Notes: generated by a model not told the origin, from the sequence alone. A stretch of 64,000 bases of DNA from an uncultured Muribaculaceae bacterium (GCA_910587355.1 CAJUKF010000006.1:1-64000), one strand, 5' to 3'; shown: positions 9,015 through 19,293, numbered from the stretch's first letter. A program made the numbers and translations.

Positions 9015-10403
9015 ATGAAACGTACAAAAATAGTCGACATATTCGCCCCGGAGCATATCGGCAGCGAAGTATGCGTCAAAGGCTGGGTGCGTACGCGCCG
9101 CGGCAATAAGAACGTACAGTTCGTAGCCCTTAACGATGGCTCGACCGTACGCAACCTTCAGGTCGTGTTCGACCTCACGAAGTTCACCGACGAGCAGCTC
9201 AAGCCCGTCACCACCGGTTCGTCTGTCTGCGTGACCGGCAAGCTCGTTGAATCGATGGGTAAAGGCCAGACATGTGAGGTGCAGGCCGACAGCCTCGAAA
9301 TCTACGGCACAGCCGACCCCAACGAATATCCTCTCCAGAAAAAAGGTCACACACTCGAATTTCTCCGCGAGAAAGCGCATCTGCGTCCGCGTACGGCTAC
9401 CTTCGGAGCTATTCTCCGCATCCGTTCGGCTCTCGCCTTTGCCATTCACAAATTCTTTCAGGAGAAAGGGTTCTTCTACCTCAACACACCTCTCATCACC
9501 GAGAGCGACTGCGAGGGCGCAGGCGCTATGTTCCAGGTGACAACCCTCCCGCTCGACAAGCTCCCAAAGAATGAGGACGGCAGCATTGACTACAGCAAGG
9601 ATTTCTTCGGCAAACCTACTGCTCTCACCGTATCGGGCCAGCTTGAAGGCGAACTCGGTGCCACAGCTCTCGGAGCCATTTACACTTTCGGCCCGACATT
9701 CCGCGCCGAAAATTCCAACACACCCCGTCACCTTGCCGAGTTCTGGATGATTGAGCCTGAGATGGCCTTCTACGACATCACCGACAACATGGACCTCGCC
9801 GAGGAGTTCGTGAAATACTGCATCGGCTATGCCCTCGACAACTGCCGCGACGATATCGACTTCCTTGCAGAGCACTTCGACCCCAAGCTTGTAGAGCGTC
9901 TTGAATTCGTTCTCCACAACGATTTCGTCCGTCTGCCCTACACCGAAGGCATCGAGATACTCAAGGCTTCGGGCAAAAAGTTCGAGTTCCCCGTAGAGTG
10001 GGGTGTCGACCTTCAGAGCGAGCATGAGCGTTTCCTCGTCGAAGAGCACTTCAAGCGCCCTGTGATACTTACCGACTATCCCAAGGAAATCAAGGCTTTC
10101 TATATGAAGCAGAACGAAGACGGCCGCACCGTACGCGCCATGGACGTGCTCTTCCCCATGATTGGCGAAATCATCGGCGGCTCGGAGCGTGAGGCCGATT
10201 ACGACAAGCTGCTTGCACGCATCGAAGAGCTTCACATTCCCATGAAGGACATGTGGTGGTATCTCGACACCCGCCGCTTCGGCACAGTGCCTCACAGCGG
10301 CTTCGGTCTTGGTTTCGAGCGCCTTGTGCTTTTCGTTACAGGCATGACAAACATCCGCGACGTCATTCCGTTCCCCCGTACGCCCAACAACGCCGAATTC
10401 TAA
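9015..10403 (+). CDS. asnS: Asparaginyl-tRNA synthetase
   Basis: Class IIb aminoacyl-tRNA synthetase charging tRNA-Asn with asparagine in the cytoplasm. The 462 residues comprise an N-terminal OB-fold anticodon-binding domain (about 18-105, [16 protein letters not shown]) and the class II core with motif 2 near residue 230 ([15 protein letters not shown]) and motif 3 near 430 ([12 protein letters not shown]). The length and the FRAENSNT form of motif 2 fit AsnRS rather than AspRS. It is monocistronic, ending at a strong hairpin terminator. A long reverse-strand open frame over it is only a composition shadow. Confidence 0.97.
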   Translation: MKRTKIVDIFAPEHIGSEVCVKGWVRTRRGNKNVQFVALNDGSTVRNLQVVFDLTKFTDEQLKPVTTGSSVCVTGKLVESMGKGQTCEVQADSLEIYGTADPNEYPLQKKGHTLEFLREKAHLRPRTATFGAILRIRSALAFAIHKFFQEKGFFYLNTPLITESDCEGAGAMFQVTTLPLDKLPKNEDGSIDYSKDFFGKPTALTVSGQLEGELGATALGAIYTFGPTFRAENSNTPRHLAEFWMIEPEMAFYDITDNMDLAEEFVKYCIGYALDNCRDDIDFLAEHFDPKLVERLEFVLHNDFVRLPYTEGIEILKASGKKFEFPVEWGVDLQSEHERFLVEEHFKRPVILTDYPKEIKAFYMKQNEDGRTVRAMDVLFPMIGEIIGGSEREADYDKLLARIEELHIPMKDMWWYLDTRRFGTVPHSGFGLGFERLVLFVTGMTNIRDVIPFPRTPNNAEF

Positions 10404-10427
10404 GAAACTGAATATTATTATATAAAC

Positions 10428-10470
10428 AAAACAGGCTGTGCCGGATTGCCGGTACAGCCTGTTTTGTTTT
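10428..10470. terminator. Bidirectional intrinsic terminator between asnS and the T9SS cargo gene
   Basis: A 17-bp stem with one G-T pair (10428-10444 with 10449-10465, loop ATTG) is followed by a T-rich tract on the plus strand and by A/T on the minus side. It lies between convergent genes and can serve both. Confidence 0.88.
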
Positions 10471-10495
10471 AATGCGGATATTGCATCAGGAGAAG

Positions 10496-12562
10496 TCAGT
10501 CAACACGGATTTTGCGTGCTTTACCTCCTTCTTTGACAATATAGATGCCGGGGTCGAGATTTAGAGCGCCGACGCCTTCGGCTCCGCGTGCTATTACTCG
10601 TCCGTCGACAGAGTAAACATCGCATTTCGATGAGTCTGCTGCGGTCATTTCAACGGAATTGGTCCAGTCCTCAAGTCGGAATGCTGGCGAGAGGGTCTGG
10701 GTCTGAACGGCTCCATCGGCCCCTTCTACAGTTATGCGCAGGTCGTACCATTTGTCATCGCTTCCGCGATTAATCTGGTCAAGAGCCGCTGTGTAGTAAT
10801 TACCGTATCCCGGCAAGTAGAAATATTCCGGAATTTCAGTAACCTGCAGCGCAGAGAATTCTGAACTGCCGTGAGGCGCATATTCGGCTCTGACAGCCGT
10901 CGGAGCTTTGAAATTGAATTTCTTCATGCCGTTGAATGAGAACGTTGCGGCTGTAATCTCAAGGTAAGCTTTTGAGCTGTTGTCGAAACGGTCGGTTATC
11001 TTGTCGCCGTCGCGGAACTGGAGTGCTGTCACGGTAGGTATATATCCATCAGCGGATTTATACGATAGCGCAGCTTTGTTCACACCGGGTATGTTGCCGT
11101 CGATGAGTACGTTGGACATTTCCATTTGCATGGTGTAAGTCTCTCCGTTACCCCATTCGAGCCACTTGACAAAGTCGCCGGGTGCGGAGCAGATTTCTTT
11201 GCCGTCGCATGCTACGCTGACTGTGCGATGGTAGCCGCCGATTTGCTCGAGTTCGGCCTCTGAAAGTTCGTCTGTGAAGTTGTATGAGTCAATGCCGAGT
11301 TCTTCGCCGTATCGTCCGGTGAAACCGTACTGAAAGCCATTGTCCCAGGCATCGCGGTCAGATGAGGAGGGGATGCATACAAGCGCTGGCACAGCATTGG
11401 CAAGCTGAGCTTCTTCCGGAGCAGGTACACTGAATCGCGGATGACCTTCGTCGGGAAACGGGTCTCCGTTCAGCATCAGGCTTGCTGAGCAGACAAGGTT
11501 AAGGCCGCTCGGCATGAGGCCGTCGGGTGTGAGGCGGTATGGCATCGAGGACACCGATGCGTCTGCCATGACAACGAGCCCGTCGCGCAGTACAGGATAA
11601 AATTCATATGTTCCGTCGTATCCCTCAGGTGTCCAGTAATAGCACCTGTCGGTAGGAAATTCATGATTGTAGTTTCCCATGCCTATATAAGCGCAGCACT
11701 GTTTGTCGGCCGCAACGAGATATCCGGTCATGGCAAAAGCCGGAGGCGTCTGTGTCGCGGCCCAGGCTTCGCTCATTGGTGTCTGTGAGAATTTTGCCGA
11801 TGCGGTATGCCAGCCGTTTTCAGCCGGACCGTTGTATTCCTTCTCCAGGTCGACAGGAATGACCATGAATACCGGGCCTTGTTCCCAAGAGAAAGCATCC
11901 ATTCGTGTAAGGCTGTAGCGCTTGGGAATCAGGTTAGTGGAGATGCGGGTGCAGCTTTTGCGGAAGGCCGCAGTCTCGTCCATAAGAATGGTGCCGAAAT
12001 CGTTGTGGCGCAGAACCAGCAAGTGGTCGGCAATGGAGCAGTTGCCCGGGTCGCCGGTGGCAGGGAGCGTGAGCTCGATGCCGGAAGGCGACATGCGGCC
12101 TATTTCGGTTGAAATTTTCGCGTTGCGCTGGTTGAGCATGATTCGTTTATTGCCGGAGAGCTCAACGTCTTCCTCAAACAGAAATATTCCAAGATTTTCG
12201 TTGTCTGATTTTATATAGACGACCACGTCGTATACGCCGGCTTCTGCATTGATGGTAAATATAGAGCCGCTCTGTGAGGCCTGATACATTTTAGGTGCGT
12301 TCGGGTCGGCTGATATGGCAAGCACATTCTGCACTTCCTGCCCTCTGGTATTATCAAGCATGACACTCACGGTAATCTGATATGATGTTGCCTGTGCGGC
12401 CTGGGTCTTCAGCCGCGTGTCGTGCGCCGGCGTTGTCTCTATGGGGCATCCGGGGGGCACGCTTCTTGTGAGCAGAGGTGATATGACGTCTGCTTGTGCC
12501 GGAATGCATGCCGTAAGTGCCATGACTGCCGCAGCAAGCGTGTGTATTGTTGTCCTGAGCAT
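10496..12562 (-). CDS. Secreted T9SS cargo protein, function unknown
   Basis: Large secreted protein of 688 residues from ATG at 12562 (MLRTTIHTLAAAVMALTA); the frame is open to 12637, but the added residues carry no signal peptide. The signal peptide spans about 1-24. The body is beta-rich without a recognisable enzyme motif. The last ~75 residues form a type A T9SS C-terminal sorting domain (DVYSVDGRVIARG, then LDPGIYIVKEGGKARKIRV), which directs export across the outer membrane and usually attachment to the cell surface. It lies 90 nt behind the duplicated cargo gene on the same strand, with a hairpin between them. Confidence 0.82.
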   Translation of the reverse strand: MLRTTIHTLAAAVMALTACIPAQADVISPLLTRSVPPGCPIETTPAHDTRLKTQAAQATSYQITVSVMLDNTRGQEVQNVLAISADPNAPKMYQASQSGSIFTINAEAGVYDVVVYIKSDNENLGIFLFEEDVELSGNKRIMLNQRNAKISTEIGRMSPSGIELTLPATGDPGNCSIADHLLVLRHNDFGTILMDETAAFRKSCTRISTNLIPKRYSLTRMDAFSWEQGPVFMVIPVDLEKEYNGPAENGWHTASAKFSQTPMSEAWAATQTPPAFAMTGYLVAADKQCCAYIGMGNYNHEFPTDRCYYWTPEGYDGTYEFYPVLRDGLVVMADASVSSMPYRLTPDGLMPSGLNLVCSASLMLNGDPFPDEGHPRFSVPAPEEAQLANAVPALVCIPSSSDRDAWDNGFQYGFTGRYGEELGIDSYNFTDELSEAELEQIGGYHRTVSVACDGKEICSAPGDFVKWLEWGNGETYTMQMEMSNVLIDGNIPGVNKAALSYKSADGYIPTVTALQFRDGDKITDRFDNSSKAYLEITAATFSFNGMKKFNFKAPTAVRAEYAPHGSSEFSALQVTEIPEYFYLPGYGNYYTAALDQINRGSDDKWYDLRITVEGADGAVQTQTLSPAFRLEDWTNSVEMTAADSSKCDVYSVDGRVIARGAEGVGALNLDPGIYIVKEGGKARKIRVD

Positions 12563-12603
12563 TATTGTATCGGAGAAAAATGTAACTATGAGATGTCTGT
12601 AAT

Positions 12604-12629
12604 AAGCGGGAGGACGAATCCTCCCGCTT
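12604..12629 (-). terminator. Intergenic hairpin, possible weak terminator
   Basis: A perfect 11-bp GC-rich inverted repeat (12604-12614 with 12619-12629, 4-nt loop) sits between the two T9SS cargo genes. On the minus strand it is followed by only a weak T tract, so it may attenuate or act as an mRNA 3' stabiliser rather than fully terminate. Confidence 0.5.
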
Positions 12630-12652
12630 CGTTTCAAAAATATTCAGTGGTT

Positions 12653-15600
12653 TTACTTGACAGCAATCTTCCTTGTCACAATACCTTTGACAGTCTGAAC
12701 GCGTACGATATAGTATCCGGGAGCATTCACACTGCATTTGTTGCCAGTGAAAGCTCCGGCCATGATTCCGTCGGCGCCGTAGACTTGTGCATCTGAGAAT
12801 TCACCGTCGATGCAGATATCGAGACCGTCAGCATAGATTCGCAACATGTTATCCTTGACATAGGAGATTCCCGACGAAGTGTTTTCAATTTCGCCGTCTT
12901 TATTGAACAGCATCCATACCGGCTCGGTGTTGGGAGCTTCGTCAAATCCGGTCACGACGAGAATATATTTCTTATCAGGATAAACATTTCCGAAGCCGAA
13001 GTTGAGTTCGCCGTTGTAAATCCTCTTTATTCTGCGCTGCATGAATACATCATACATCCAGTCGTCAAGACGATTCTCAGCCAGATATTCTTCGAAGTCA
13101 TATGTCTCGCCGTAATAAAGGGCATAAGGCGCTGAGGCATCGCCGGGTATGATGGTCATATCGGCGGTAAATGTTTCGGACGAATACTGAGCGTTCGAGG
13201 TGATGCTGTTCAGCTTTAGCTCGAATGTGTTATCGGTCTTATTACGAGATTCTGTGGTGAATTCGGCGTAGTATACGGGCGAAGTGCGGTAACCGCCGTT
13301 ATCCATCAGATAGGCGTAGATATAGTACTCTGTATCCCATTTGAGTGCGGAATAGCCGCCGATTTCCGAGAGAGTGCCGTCGAGCGGTCTGGTATTCAAA
13401 TCCCTGCGTGCGTAATAGCGCCAGTCGTAATAACCCATACCTGCAGCGGTCCACTTGGGAATATTGTAATTTTCGTGGATTGTCTCGATACCGCCCATTT
13501 CTGCAGCGGCTCCTTTGGAGATTACGCCGAAAATATAGGGGCGTACCATGTCGAAAGAATAAATGGATGCAGAAGCGCCGCTGATAGAGGGGTCGTAAGC
13601 TTCGATAAACATTGCCTCAAAGTTCTCGTCTACGGTGCTGAAGTCGGTGAGTGTAGCCGATGTCGTCTCATATTCTTCGTAACCGAATACGGCAGCCTGC
13701 ATAATGGCATCAATCTTGATGTTGTCGAATACGATTGTCTGTTCGCCGGTATATACCTTGTCTTCGGTGACAAGCGGACGGAGTGCGTTGCGCAGATAGT
13801 TTTTCTCGTCTGCCTCGCTGGTCAGGTCGTAGCCGTCTGTTATATATTTTTCAAGAATGACAGCTGCATATGAGTCGTCGTTGGAGGGTGTGACCTTGAT
13901 TGTGAGTTTCTTTGTTTCGGGCTGTGTGCCGTCTTCAATAGAAACCGTTTCCACGGTGAAGGTGTTGTCGGAAACAATCTGGTCGGCTGTGCGGACGTTG
14001 ATTTTGGTCATGGGCATATAAAGCTCGCCGTTTTCGTCGAGGCCCATTGCATATACGATGTAATCCTGCGAAGCGTAAAGGTCGCCGAATCCCCATGTGT
14101 ACGTGCCTTTTTTGGCCGTCATCTGGTATACGGTAATCCAATCCATGTTGAATGTCTCGGCACCGGTCTTGAAGAAATTTATGACGGATTCGAACATTTC
14201 TTTATCGCCGGGATAACGCGAAGCTTCGATTATATTGGCATACCAATATATGTTGTCTTCGGAAGGCACGCCCTTGACAGCAATGACTTCTGTACCTACA
14301 TATGCAGTAGACAGGTCGATGTGAGGAGTTTCAACCGGTCGGTCGATGCCGCCGACGAGATTGAAAGAAAGTACGATTTCATCGTTGGAGTGGCCGAGTG
14401 TGTGGTCGGCGCGCCAGCGGCTGTCGCCTGCAGCGCCTTTGGGAATGGTGATGGTATATGCACCGTTATAAACCGGCTGGTTTAAGAGCGCATAGAAAGT
14501 TGATTTGCCCGAAACCATACCGGTCAGGGTTGTCAGTGTTCCCGTGCACTGGAAGTCTCCGTTAACTTCCTTGAAAATAATGGTGGCATCGTAGCCGGAT
14601 ACTGCCTTCACATCAGGGTTGTCGCAGATGAATATAGGCATTGTGAAGCTTTCGTAAGCGCTGATGTTTCCGTCAGCGTCGGGCTTGGGGCTATGGAAGT
14701 CAATTGCGAGGTCGTAGGCAGCCGCAGGCACAATGGTGTATGAAGCTTTTACCGGGGTCTTGTTTGTGCCGGATGTCTCGCCCTGGGTGCCGTTGAGAGC
14801 CTCTTCGGGGAAGGTGACGGTGAGAGTTGCATCCTCAGGGGAGGTGAGTGCCGGCTCGAAATTGACAGTGACAACATTTTCGGATGCCGAGACAGTGTAT
14901 GCGCTCTTGTCTATAGTTGTTTCACCGAGGGTGACAACTGCTGCGTCTGCATCGGCCGATACAGCAGAGAGACCTGAGAAAGTGAATGAGACCTTCGACA
15001 TTTCGGCCAGCAGCAGTTCTCCGTCGGGGTCAGTTGTGAATGAGAAGTCGACATCGCTCTTGGGCGCGCCTTCGGTCACAACGATTTCCATGAGCGGATT
15101 TGTGGCGATTACGTTTTCGTCAGCGTCGAGGAGGTTGAACAGGCCGGGCTGAAGAATTACTTCCCAGCGGTCGGCGGTGTTTCCCTGTGCGCCGCCGAGG
15201 TCAAGTTTGATAACATTCTCGTCAAGAGCGGGGTATGCGTATTGAACGGGGAATGTTTCGCCGTTTTTCTTGAATTCAATATAATCCGGTCGGTCCATAA
15301 AGCTCGGAACGTATGCAACGGACGTGGCCTTGGGGAACTGCAGGTCGATGGAACTGAAGGTCTCGTCTCCTTCGGCCGGAGATGTGATTACATATTCGAA
15401 GGGGTCTTCTTCTTTCGGACGGTCGATGCCGCCGACGAGATTGAAAGAAAGTACGATTTCATCGTTGGAGTGGCCGAGTGTGTGGTCGGCGCGCCAGCGG
15501 CTGTCGCCTGCAGCGCCTTTGGGAATGGTGATGGTATATGCACCGTTATAAACCGGCTGGTTTAAGAGCGCATAGAAAGTTGATTTGCCCGAAACCATAC

Positions 15601-16603
15601 CGGTCAGGGTTGTCAGTGTTCCCGTGCACTGGAAGTCTCCGTTAACTTCCTTGAAAATAATGGTGGCATCGTAGCCGGATACTGCCTTCACATCAGGGTT
15701 GTCGCAGATGAATATAGGCATTGTGAAGCTTTCGTAAGCGCTGATGTTTCCGTCAGCGTCGGGCTTGGGGCTATGGAAGTCAATTGCGAGGTCGTAGGCA
15801 GCCGCAGGCACAATGGTGTATGAAGCTTTTACCGGGGTCTTGTTTGTGCCGGATGTCTCGCCCTGGGTGCCGTTGAGAGCCTCTTCGGGGAAGGTGACGG
15901 TGAGAGTTGCATCCTCAGGGGAGGTGAGTGCCGGCTCGAAATTGACAGTGACAACATTTTCGGATGCCGAGACAGTGTATGCGCTCTTGTCCACAGTTGT
16001 TTCGCCGAGGGCGACAACTGCTGCGTCTGCATCGGCCGATACAGCAGAGAGACCCGGGAAAGTGAATGACACCTTCGACATTTCATCCAGCAGCAGTTTT
16101 CCGTCTGGGTCGGCGGGGTCAGTTGTGAATGAGAAGTCGACATCGCTTTTGGGCGCGCCTTCGGTCACAACGATTTCCATCAGAGGATTGGTTGCGATTA
16201 CGTTTTCGTCAGCGTCGAGGAGGTTGAAAAGGCCCGGTTTAAGAGTCACTTCCCAGCGGTCGGCGGTGCTTCCCTGTGCGCCGCCGAGGTCAAGCTTGAT
16301 AACATTCTCGTCAAGAGCGGGGTATGCGTATTGAACGGGGAATGTTTCGCCGTTTTTCTTGAATTCAATATAACCCGGTCGGTCCATAAAGCTCGGAACG
16401 TATTCAACGGACGTGGCCTTGGGGAACTGCAGGTCGATGGAACGGAAGGTCTCGTCTCCTTCGGCCGGAGATGTTATTACATATGCGAACGGGTCGTCTG
16501 TCGCATCTGTTGCACGCGATGGTGCTGCCGCATAGCTTGTCTGAGCGAAAAACGCCACCGACAGCAATGCGGTTAATAATAATGAAGTAAGTTTTCCTTT
16601 CAT
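12653..16603 (-). CDS. Secreted T9SS cargo protein with a large internal tandem duplication
   Basis: Surface-directed protein of 1316 residues starting at ATG 16603 (MKGKLTSLLLTALLSV); the ORF opens at 16642 but this start gives a clean signal peptide (about 1-25). Residues ~33-395 and ~396-754 are tandem copies of one ~360-residue unit (starting FAYVITSPAEGDETF / FEYVITSPAEGDETF, ending LVGGIDRP). Residues ~755-1230 form a different beta-rich part with two similar segments (VSIEDGTQPETKKLTIKV and LNSITSNAQYSSETFTADM). The end (AQVYGADGIMAGAF, then APGYYIVRVQ and TRKIAVK) is a T9SS sorting domain. No catalytic motif is seen; adhesin or binding role is only a guess. A promoter lies at 16723-16753. 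Confidence 0.85.
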   Translation of the reverse strand: MKGKLTSLLLTALLSVAFFAQTSYAAAPSRATDATDDPFAYVITSPAEGDETFRSIDLQFPKATSVEYVPSFMDRPGYIEFKKNGETFPVQYAYPALDENVIKLDLGGAQGSTADRWEVTLKPGLFNLLDADENVIATNPLMEIVVTEGAPKSDVDFSFTTDPADPDGKLLLDEMSKVSFTFPGLSAVSADADAAVVALGETTVDKSAYTVSASENVVTVNFEPALTSPEDATLTVTFPEEALNGTQGETSGTNKTPVKASYTIVPAAAYDLAIDFHSPKPDADGNISAYESFTMPIFICDNPDVKAVSGYDATIIFKEVNGDFQCTGTLTTLTGMVSGKSTFYALLNQPVYNGAYTITIPKGAAGDSRWRADHTLGHSNDEIVLSFNLVGGIDRPKEEDPFEYVITSPAEGDETFSSIDLQFPKATSVAYVPSFMDRPDYIEFKKNGETFPVQYAYPALDENVIKLDLGGAQGNTADRWEVILQPGLFNLLDADENVIATNPLMEIVVTEGAPKSDVDFSFTTDPDGELLLAEMSKVSFTFSGLSAVSADADAAVVTLGETTIDKSAYTVSASENVVTVNFEPALTSPEDATLTVTFPEEALNGTQGETSGTNKTPVKASYTIVPAAAYDLAIDFHSPKPDADGNISAYESFTMPIFICDNPDVKAVSGYDATIIFKEVNGDFQCTGTLTTLTGMVSGKSTFYALLNQPVYNGAYTITIPKGAAGDSRWRADHTLGHSNDEIVLSFNLVGGIDRPVETPHIDLSTAYVGTEVIAVKGVPSEDNIYWYANIIEASRYPGDKEMFESVINFFKTGAETFNMDWITVYQMTAKKGTYTWGFGDLYASQDYIVYAMGLDENGELYMPMTKINVRTADQIVSDNTFTVETVSIEDGTQPETKKLTIKVTPSNDDSYAAVILEKYITDGYDLTSEADEKNYLRNALRPLVTEDKVYTGEQTIVFDNIKIDAIMQAAVFGYEEYETTSATLTDFSTVDENFEAMFIEAYDPSISGASASIYSFDMVRPYIFGVISKGAAAEMGGIETIHENYNIPKWTAAGMGYYDWRYYARRDLNTRPLDGTLSEIGGYSALKWDTEYYIYAYLMDNGGYRTSPVYYAEFTTESRNKTDNTFELKLNSITSNAQYSSETFTADMTIIPGDASAPYALYYGETYDFEEYLAENRLDDWMYDVFMQRRIKRIYNGELNFGFGNVYPDKKYILVVTGFDEAPNTEPVWMLFNKDGEIENTSSGISYVKDNMLRIYADGLDICIDGEFSDAQVYGADGIMAGAFTGNKCSVNAPGYYIVRVQTVKGIVTRKIAVK
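14340..16504 (-). repeat. Tandem direct repeat, unit about 1.08 kb, with 572 identical bases
   Basis: The sequence 14340-15417 recurs at 15420-16504. Bases 14340-14911 and 15420-15991 are identical by line-by-line comparison (offset 1080, 572 bp); the first mismatch is at 14912. Beyond that a handful of substitutions and one 9-nt insertion near 16110 shift the offset to 1089. All lie in one reading frame. Confidence 0.95.
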
Positions 16604-16722
16604 GAATGGAACATTAACGGTTAATGGGAAATCTGTGGACAAATGTTGTACTTTGGATGAAATTAGTGGAAAAATGATTGATTTATTAATGAATTTGTTG
16701 TGATTGAGGTGGGTTACGGGAA

Positions 16723-16753
16723 CAAAATTAATACTTTTTGTATAATATCCAAA
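16723..16753 (-). promoter_or_regulatory. Promoter of the duplicated T9SS cargo gene
   Basis: Minus-strand -7 box TAATTTTG (16730-16723) with a -33 TTTG (16753-16750) 19 nt upstream. It predicts a leader of about 110 nt before ATG at 16603. The remainder of 16604-16877 holds only this promoter and the terminator of the export operon. Confidence 0.6.
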
Positions 16754-16814
16754 AAATAATCAAGGCATTTGTGCAAAATATACGTTTTGTCATGGGCGCC
16801 GGTGCAAAATGACA

Positions 16815-16853
16815 GAAAAAGCTCCTGAAAGGAAACATTTTCAGGAGCTTTCT
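16815..16853 (-). terminator. Terminator of the ABC export operon
   Basis: Inverted repeat AAAGCTCCTGAAA (from 16818) with TTTTCAGGAGCTTT (to 16851), 25 nt behind the stop of the TolC gene on the minus strand, followed by a T tract in that direction. Confidence 0.8.
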
Positions 16854-16877
16854 AAAAAAATTATGGTAATGTTGCTG

Positions 16878-18170
16878 TTATTGCCTGTTGTAAAAATCGA
16901 GAATGCGTGCGCGGAGCAGGGCTTCGTATTTTGCCTGCACTTCATTTGCGAGGGCCGAGGTATAGTCTGATTTCGCTTTAGAGAATTCAGTGGCGTTGGC
17001 ACGGCCGTTGTTGTATTTTACCTGCATGGCTTCGAAGGCAGCCTGCGCCGAAGCTGTGGCCCGGGTGGCCGCCGAGTGTTTTTTCTCGGCTCCTACCGCT
17101 TGTGTGTATGCCTGTGTGATTGCCTTGTACAGAGTGTTGCGGGCATCATCGAACTGGAGAGCGGTCACTGCGGCCTGCGCTTTTGCACGGCGGATGTTGT
17201 TGCGTGTGCCGAAAGCGTCGAAAATAGGCACGCTGAGCGAGAAACCGATTGATTTAGAGAAATTATGGCGCATCTGTTCGCTGAATTTCTCGTTGTCGAA
17301 TCCCGATGTCTTGTAGTAGTTGGTGCCTACGCCGGCGCTGAACGACAGCGTTGGAATGTAACCCGAGCGGGCGACATCGATGTACTTGTCGGCAGCTTCT
17401 TTTTCAATCCGTCCGGCCCTGATGCCGTGGTTGTTCTGCATGGCGTTGGCAAAAACCTCTTCGGGGTCGAGCAGCGGAAGCCGGCTGTCGGCGAGCGGCT
17501 GCACTGTGAAATCTTCGGAGGAGGGGAGATTGAGCAGTTGCGAGAGGTCTACAAGGGCGAGAATCGAATCGTTCTCCGCGTTTACAACGCTCACCTCGTC
17601 CTGCGCAACCTGCGACTCGGCTTCGTAGATGTCGAGTTCGGGAATTTTACCGGCGTCAAGCATCTGGCGGCGCCGTGCCAGCTCGTCGGTGGATATGGCG
17701 AGATTGATATTTGCCACCCGTACCATTTCGGATGCATACAAGGCCTGCAGATATGCACCTATAACGTTGAGGGTCACATTGTCTTTTGCGGCTTCGGTGC
17801 GCTCGACGAGCGCGCGGAGGTTTGTCTGCGAATATTTGAGATTACGCACGGCGCGCAGTCCCTGGAATATGGGCAGCGACAGCGAGGCCCCTACCGAGAA
17901 CGACGATGTGTTGCGGTTGGCGTATGTGTTGTCGGCGGTGAGGCCGCGGCCGAAGTTGAAACTCTGCGAGCCGTAGCCGTTGAGCTGCGGCAGGAACTGG
18001 TCTTTGGCTTCGGTTACGGAGAGCTCACCCTGCTGCTGCGACACCATGCGCTGCCGCACTTCGATATTGTGGTCAATGGCGTAGGCGATACAGTCGTCGA
18101 GCGACCATTCGCGTGCGCCGGCCGAGGCGGTGATGACAGCCGCAGCGGCTATTAATGCGAGGCGTTTCAT
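16878..18170 (-). CDS. TolC family outer membrane efflux protein
   Basis: Outer-membrane channel of a tripartite exporter, 430 residues, close to the usual family length. A signal peptide (MKRLALIAAAAVITASAGA) precedes WSLDDCIAYAIDHN, the characteristic OEP opening. Two repeats of long alpha-helical hairpins with intervening beta segments follow (SFSVGASLSLPIF in the first half, GFSLSVPIFDAF in the second), both ending in the conserved SxPIF turn. It is last in a five-gene operon, its start overlapping the adaptor gene stop by 4 nt, so it is most likely the dedicated outer-membrane exit of this ABC exporter. Confidence 0.95.
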   Translation of the reverse strand: MKRLALIAAAAVITASAGAREWSLDDCIAYAIDHNIEVRQRMVSQQQGELSVTEAKDQFLPQLNGYGSQSFNFGRGLTADNTYANRNTSSFSVGASLSLPIFQGLRAVRNLKYSQTNLRALVERTEAAKDNVTLNVIGAYLQALYASEMVRVANINLAISTDELARRRQMLDAGKIPELDIYEAESQVAQDEVSVVNAENDSILALVDLSQLLNLPSSEDFTVQPLADSRLPLLDPEEVFANAMQNNHGIRAGRIEKEAADKYIDVARSGYIPTLSFSAGVGTNYYKTSGFDNEKFSEQMRHNFSKSIGFSLSVPIFDAFGTRNNIRRAKAQAAVTALQFDDARNTLYKAITQAYTQAVGAEKKHSAATRATASAQAAFEAMQVKYNNGRANATEFSKAKSDYTSALANEVQAKYEALLRARILDFYNRQ

Positions 18171-19264
18171 TGCTGAGTGATTGCATCGCCGCGGAGCACG
18201 GCGTTTTTGTCGATACCTTCTTTTACTTCGAGGTTTATGCCGTCGCTTAGGCCGGCCTTGAAGGCTGTTTTGTTGTAGACGTGCTTTGCCGAGTCGGCGA
18301 GGACGAATACATATGTGCTGTCGCCTTCGAAAGTCACTACACCTTCGGGTACGGTGAGCACATTCTCGGCCTTGTCGAGAATCACGGCTGCGTTTGCGCT
18401 GTACCCGGCACGGAGGCCTTCTGAGCTTTCGAGGGTTAGAGCGGCCTTGATTTCGAATGTATTAGCGCCGCCGCTGTCGGTGCCTTTTGGCGATATGTAT
18501 TCAATTACGGCGGTGGGAGTTATGTCGGGCATCGCGCCGATAGTGATGTTCATGGGCATGCCCACGCGGAGGCTGCCGACTTCGGTCTCGTCGACATTGC
18601 CTTTGAAAATGAGGTTGTTCATATCGGCGATAGTGGCCACGGTAGTGCCGTCGTTCATCGTATTTGCCTGGATGACAGAAGAACCGACCTTGACGGGCAC
18701 GTCAAGAATAAGGCCTGTGATGGTTGCGCGTACGAGTGTGTTGCTCTCCCTGGCGTTGTATTTCGACACGCCTTCGCGTACGATAGTATATGTGTCTTTG
18801 GCTGCCGACAGTTCTTCAGTGGCCTTGTCGAGGTCTTTCTGCGCAGTCTCATATTCTTCGCGTGAAATCACCTTCTTGTCGTAGAGGGCTTTGGCGCGGT
18901 CGTATTTGATACGGGCATCGTTTAGGTCTATAGTGGCTGAGTTTACACGGCTTTGGGCAGAAGAGAGTTGAGAGGCATCGGGGATGACCTTGATTTTTGC
19001 GATTACGTCGCCTTCGTTGACGAATTCGCCGGCCTCGACGCAGATTTCGCTTATGATACCTGAAATCTGAGGCTTAATCTGAATTTCGTCGCGTGGCTCG
19101 ATTTTACCGGTAAGCACTGTAGAGCGCTCGATAGTTGCCACAGAGGGATGCACTTCGTTGTAAAGAGTTTCCTTCTCGCGTGAATTCAGGAAAAGGAATA
19201 CGAAGGTACCCACGAACATCAGGACAATCAATGTCCATAGCAAGATGCGGAATACTTTTTTCAT
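18167..19264 (-). CDS. HlyD/MacA-like periplasmic adaptor subunit
   Basis: Membrane-fusion protein bridging the inner-membrane ABC transporter and TolC. Of 365 residues, 8-27 form an N-terminal membrane anchor; then a biotinyl-lipoyl half-motif (IKPQISGIISEICVEAGEFV), an alpha-hairpin coiled coil (about 95-165), the second lipoyl half and beta-barrel domains ending in the membrane-proximal region. The pattern GxVxEVxVxxGxxV is well conserved. It lies 29 nt behind one permease gene and overlaps the TolC gene by 4 nt. The lack of a lipobox means anchoring by the N-terminal helix. Confidence 0.94.
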   Translation of the reverse strand: MKKVFRILLWTLIVLMFVGTFVFLFLNSREKETLYNEVHPSVATIERSTVLTGKIEPRDEIQIKPQISGIISEICVEAGEFVNEGDVIAKIKVIPDASQLSSAQSRVNSATIDLNDARIKYDRAKALYDKKVISREEYETAQKDLDKATEELSAAKDTYTIVREGVSKYNARESNTLVRATITGLILDVPVKVGSSVIQANTMNDGTTVATIADMNNLIFKGNVDETEVGSLRVGMPMNITIGAMPDITPTAVIEYISPKGTDSGGANTFEIKAALTLESSEGLRAGYSANAAVILDKAENVLTVPEGVVTFEGDSTYVFVLADSAKHVYNKTAFKAGLSDGINLEVKEGIDKNAVLRGDAITQQ

Positions 19265-19293
19265 CGTAGATTATATAAACTGTTTTTAATTGC

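Noticed and set aside
8943..10295. 450-codon minus-strand open frame
   Set aside because: Lies entirely antisense to asnS; no signal peptide, motif or promoter supports it.
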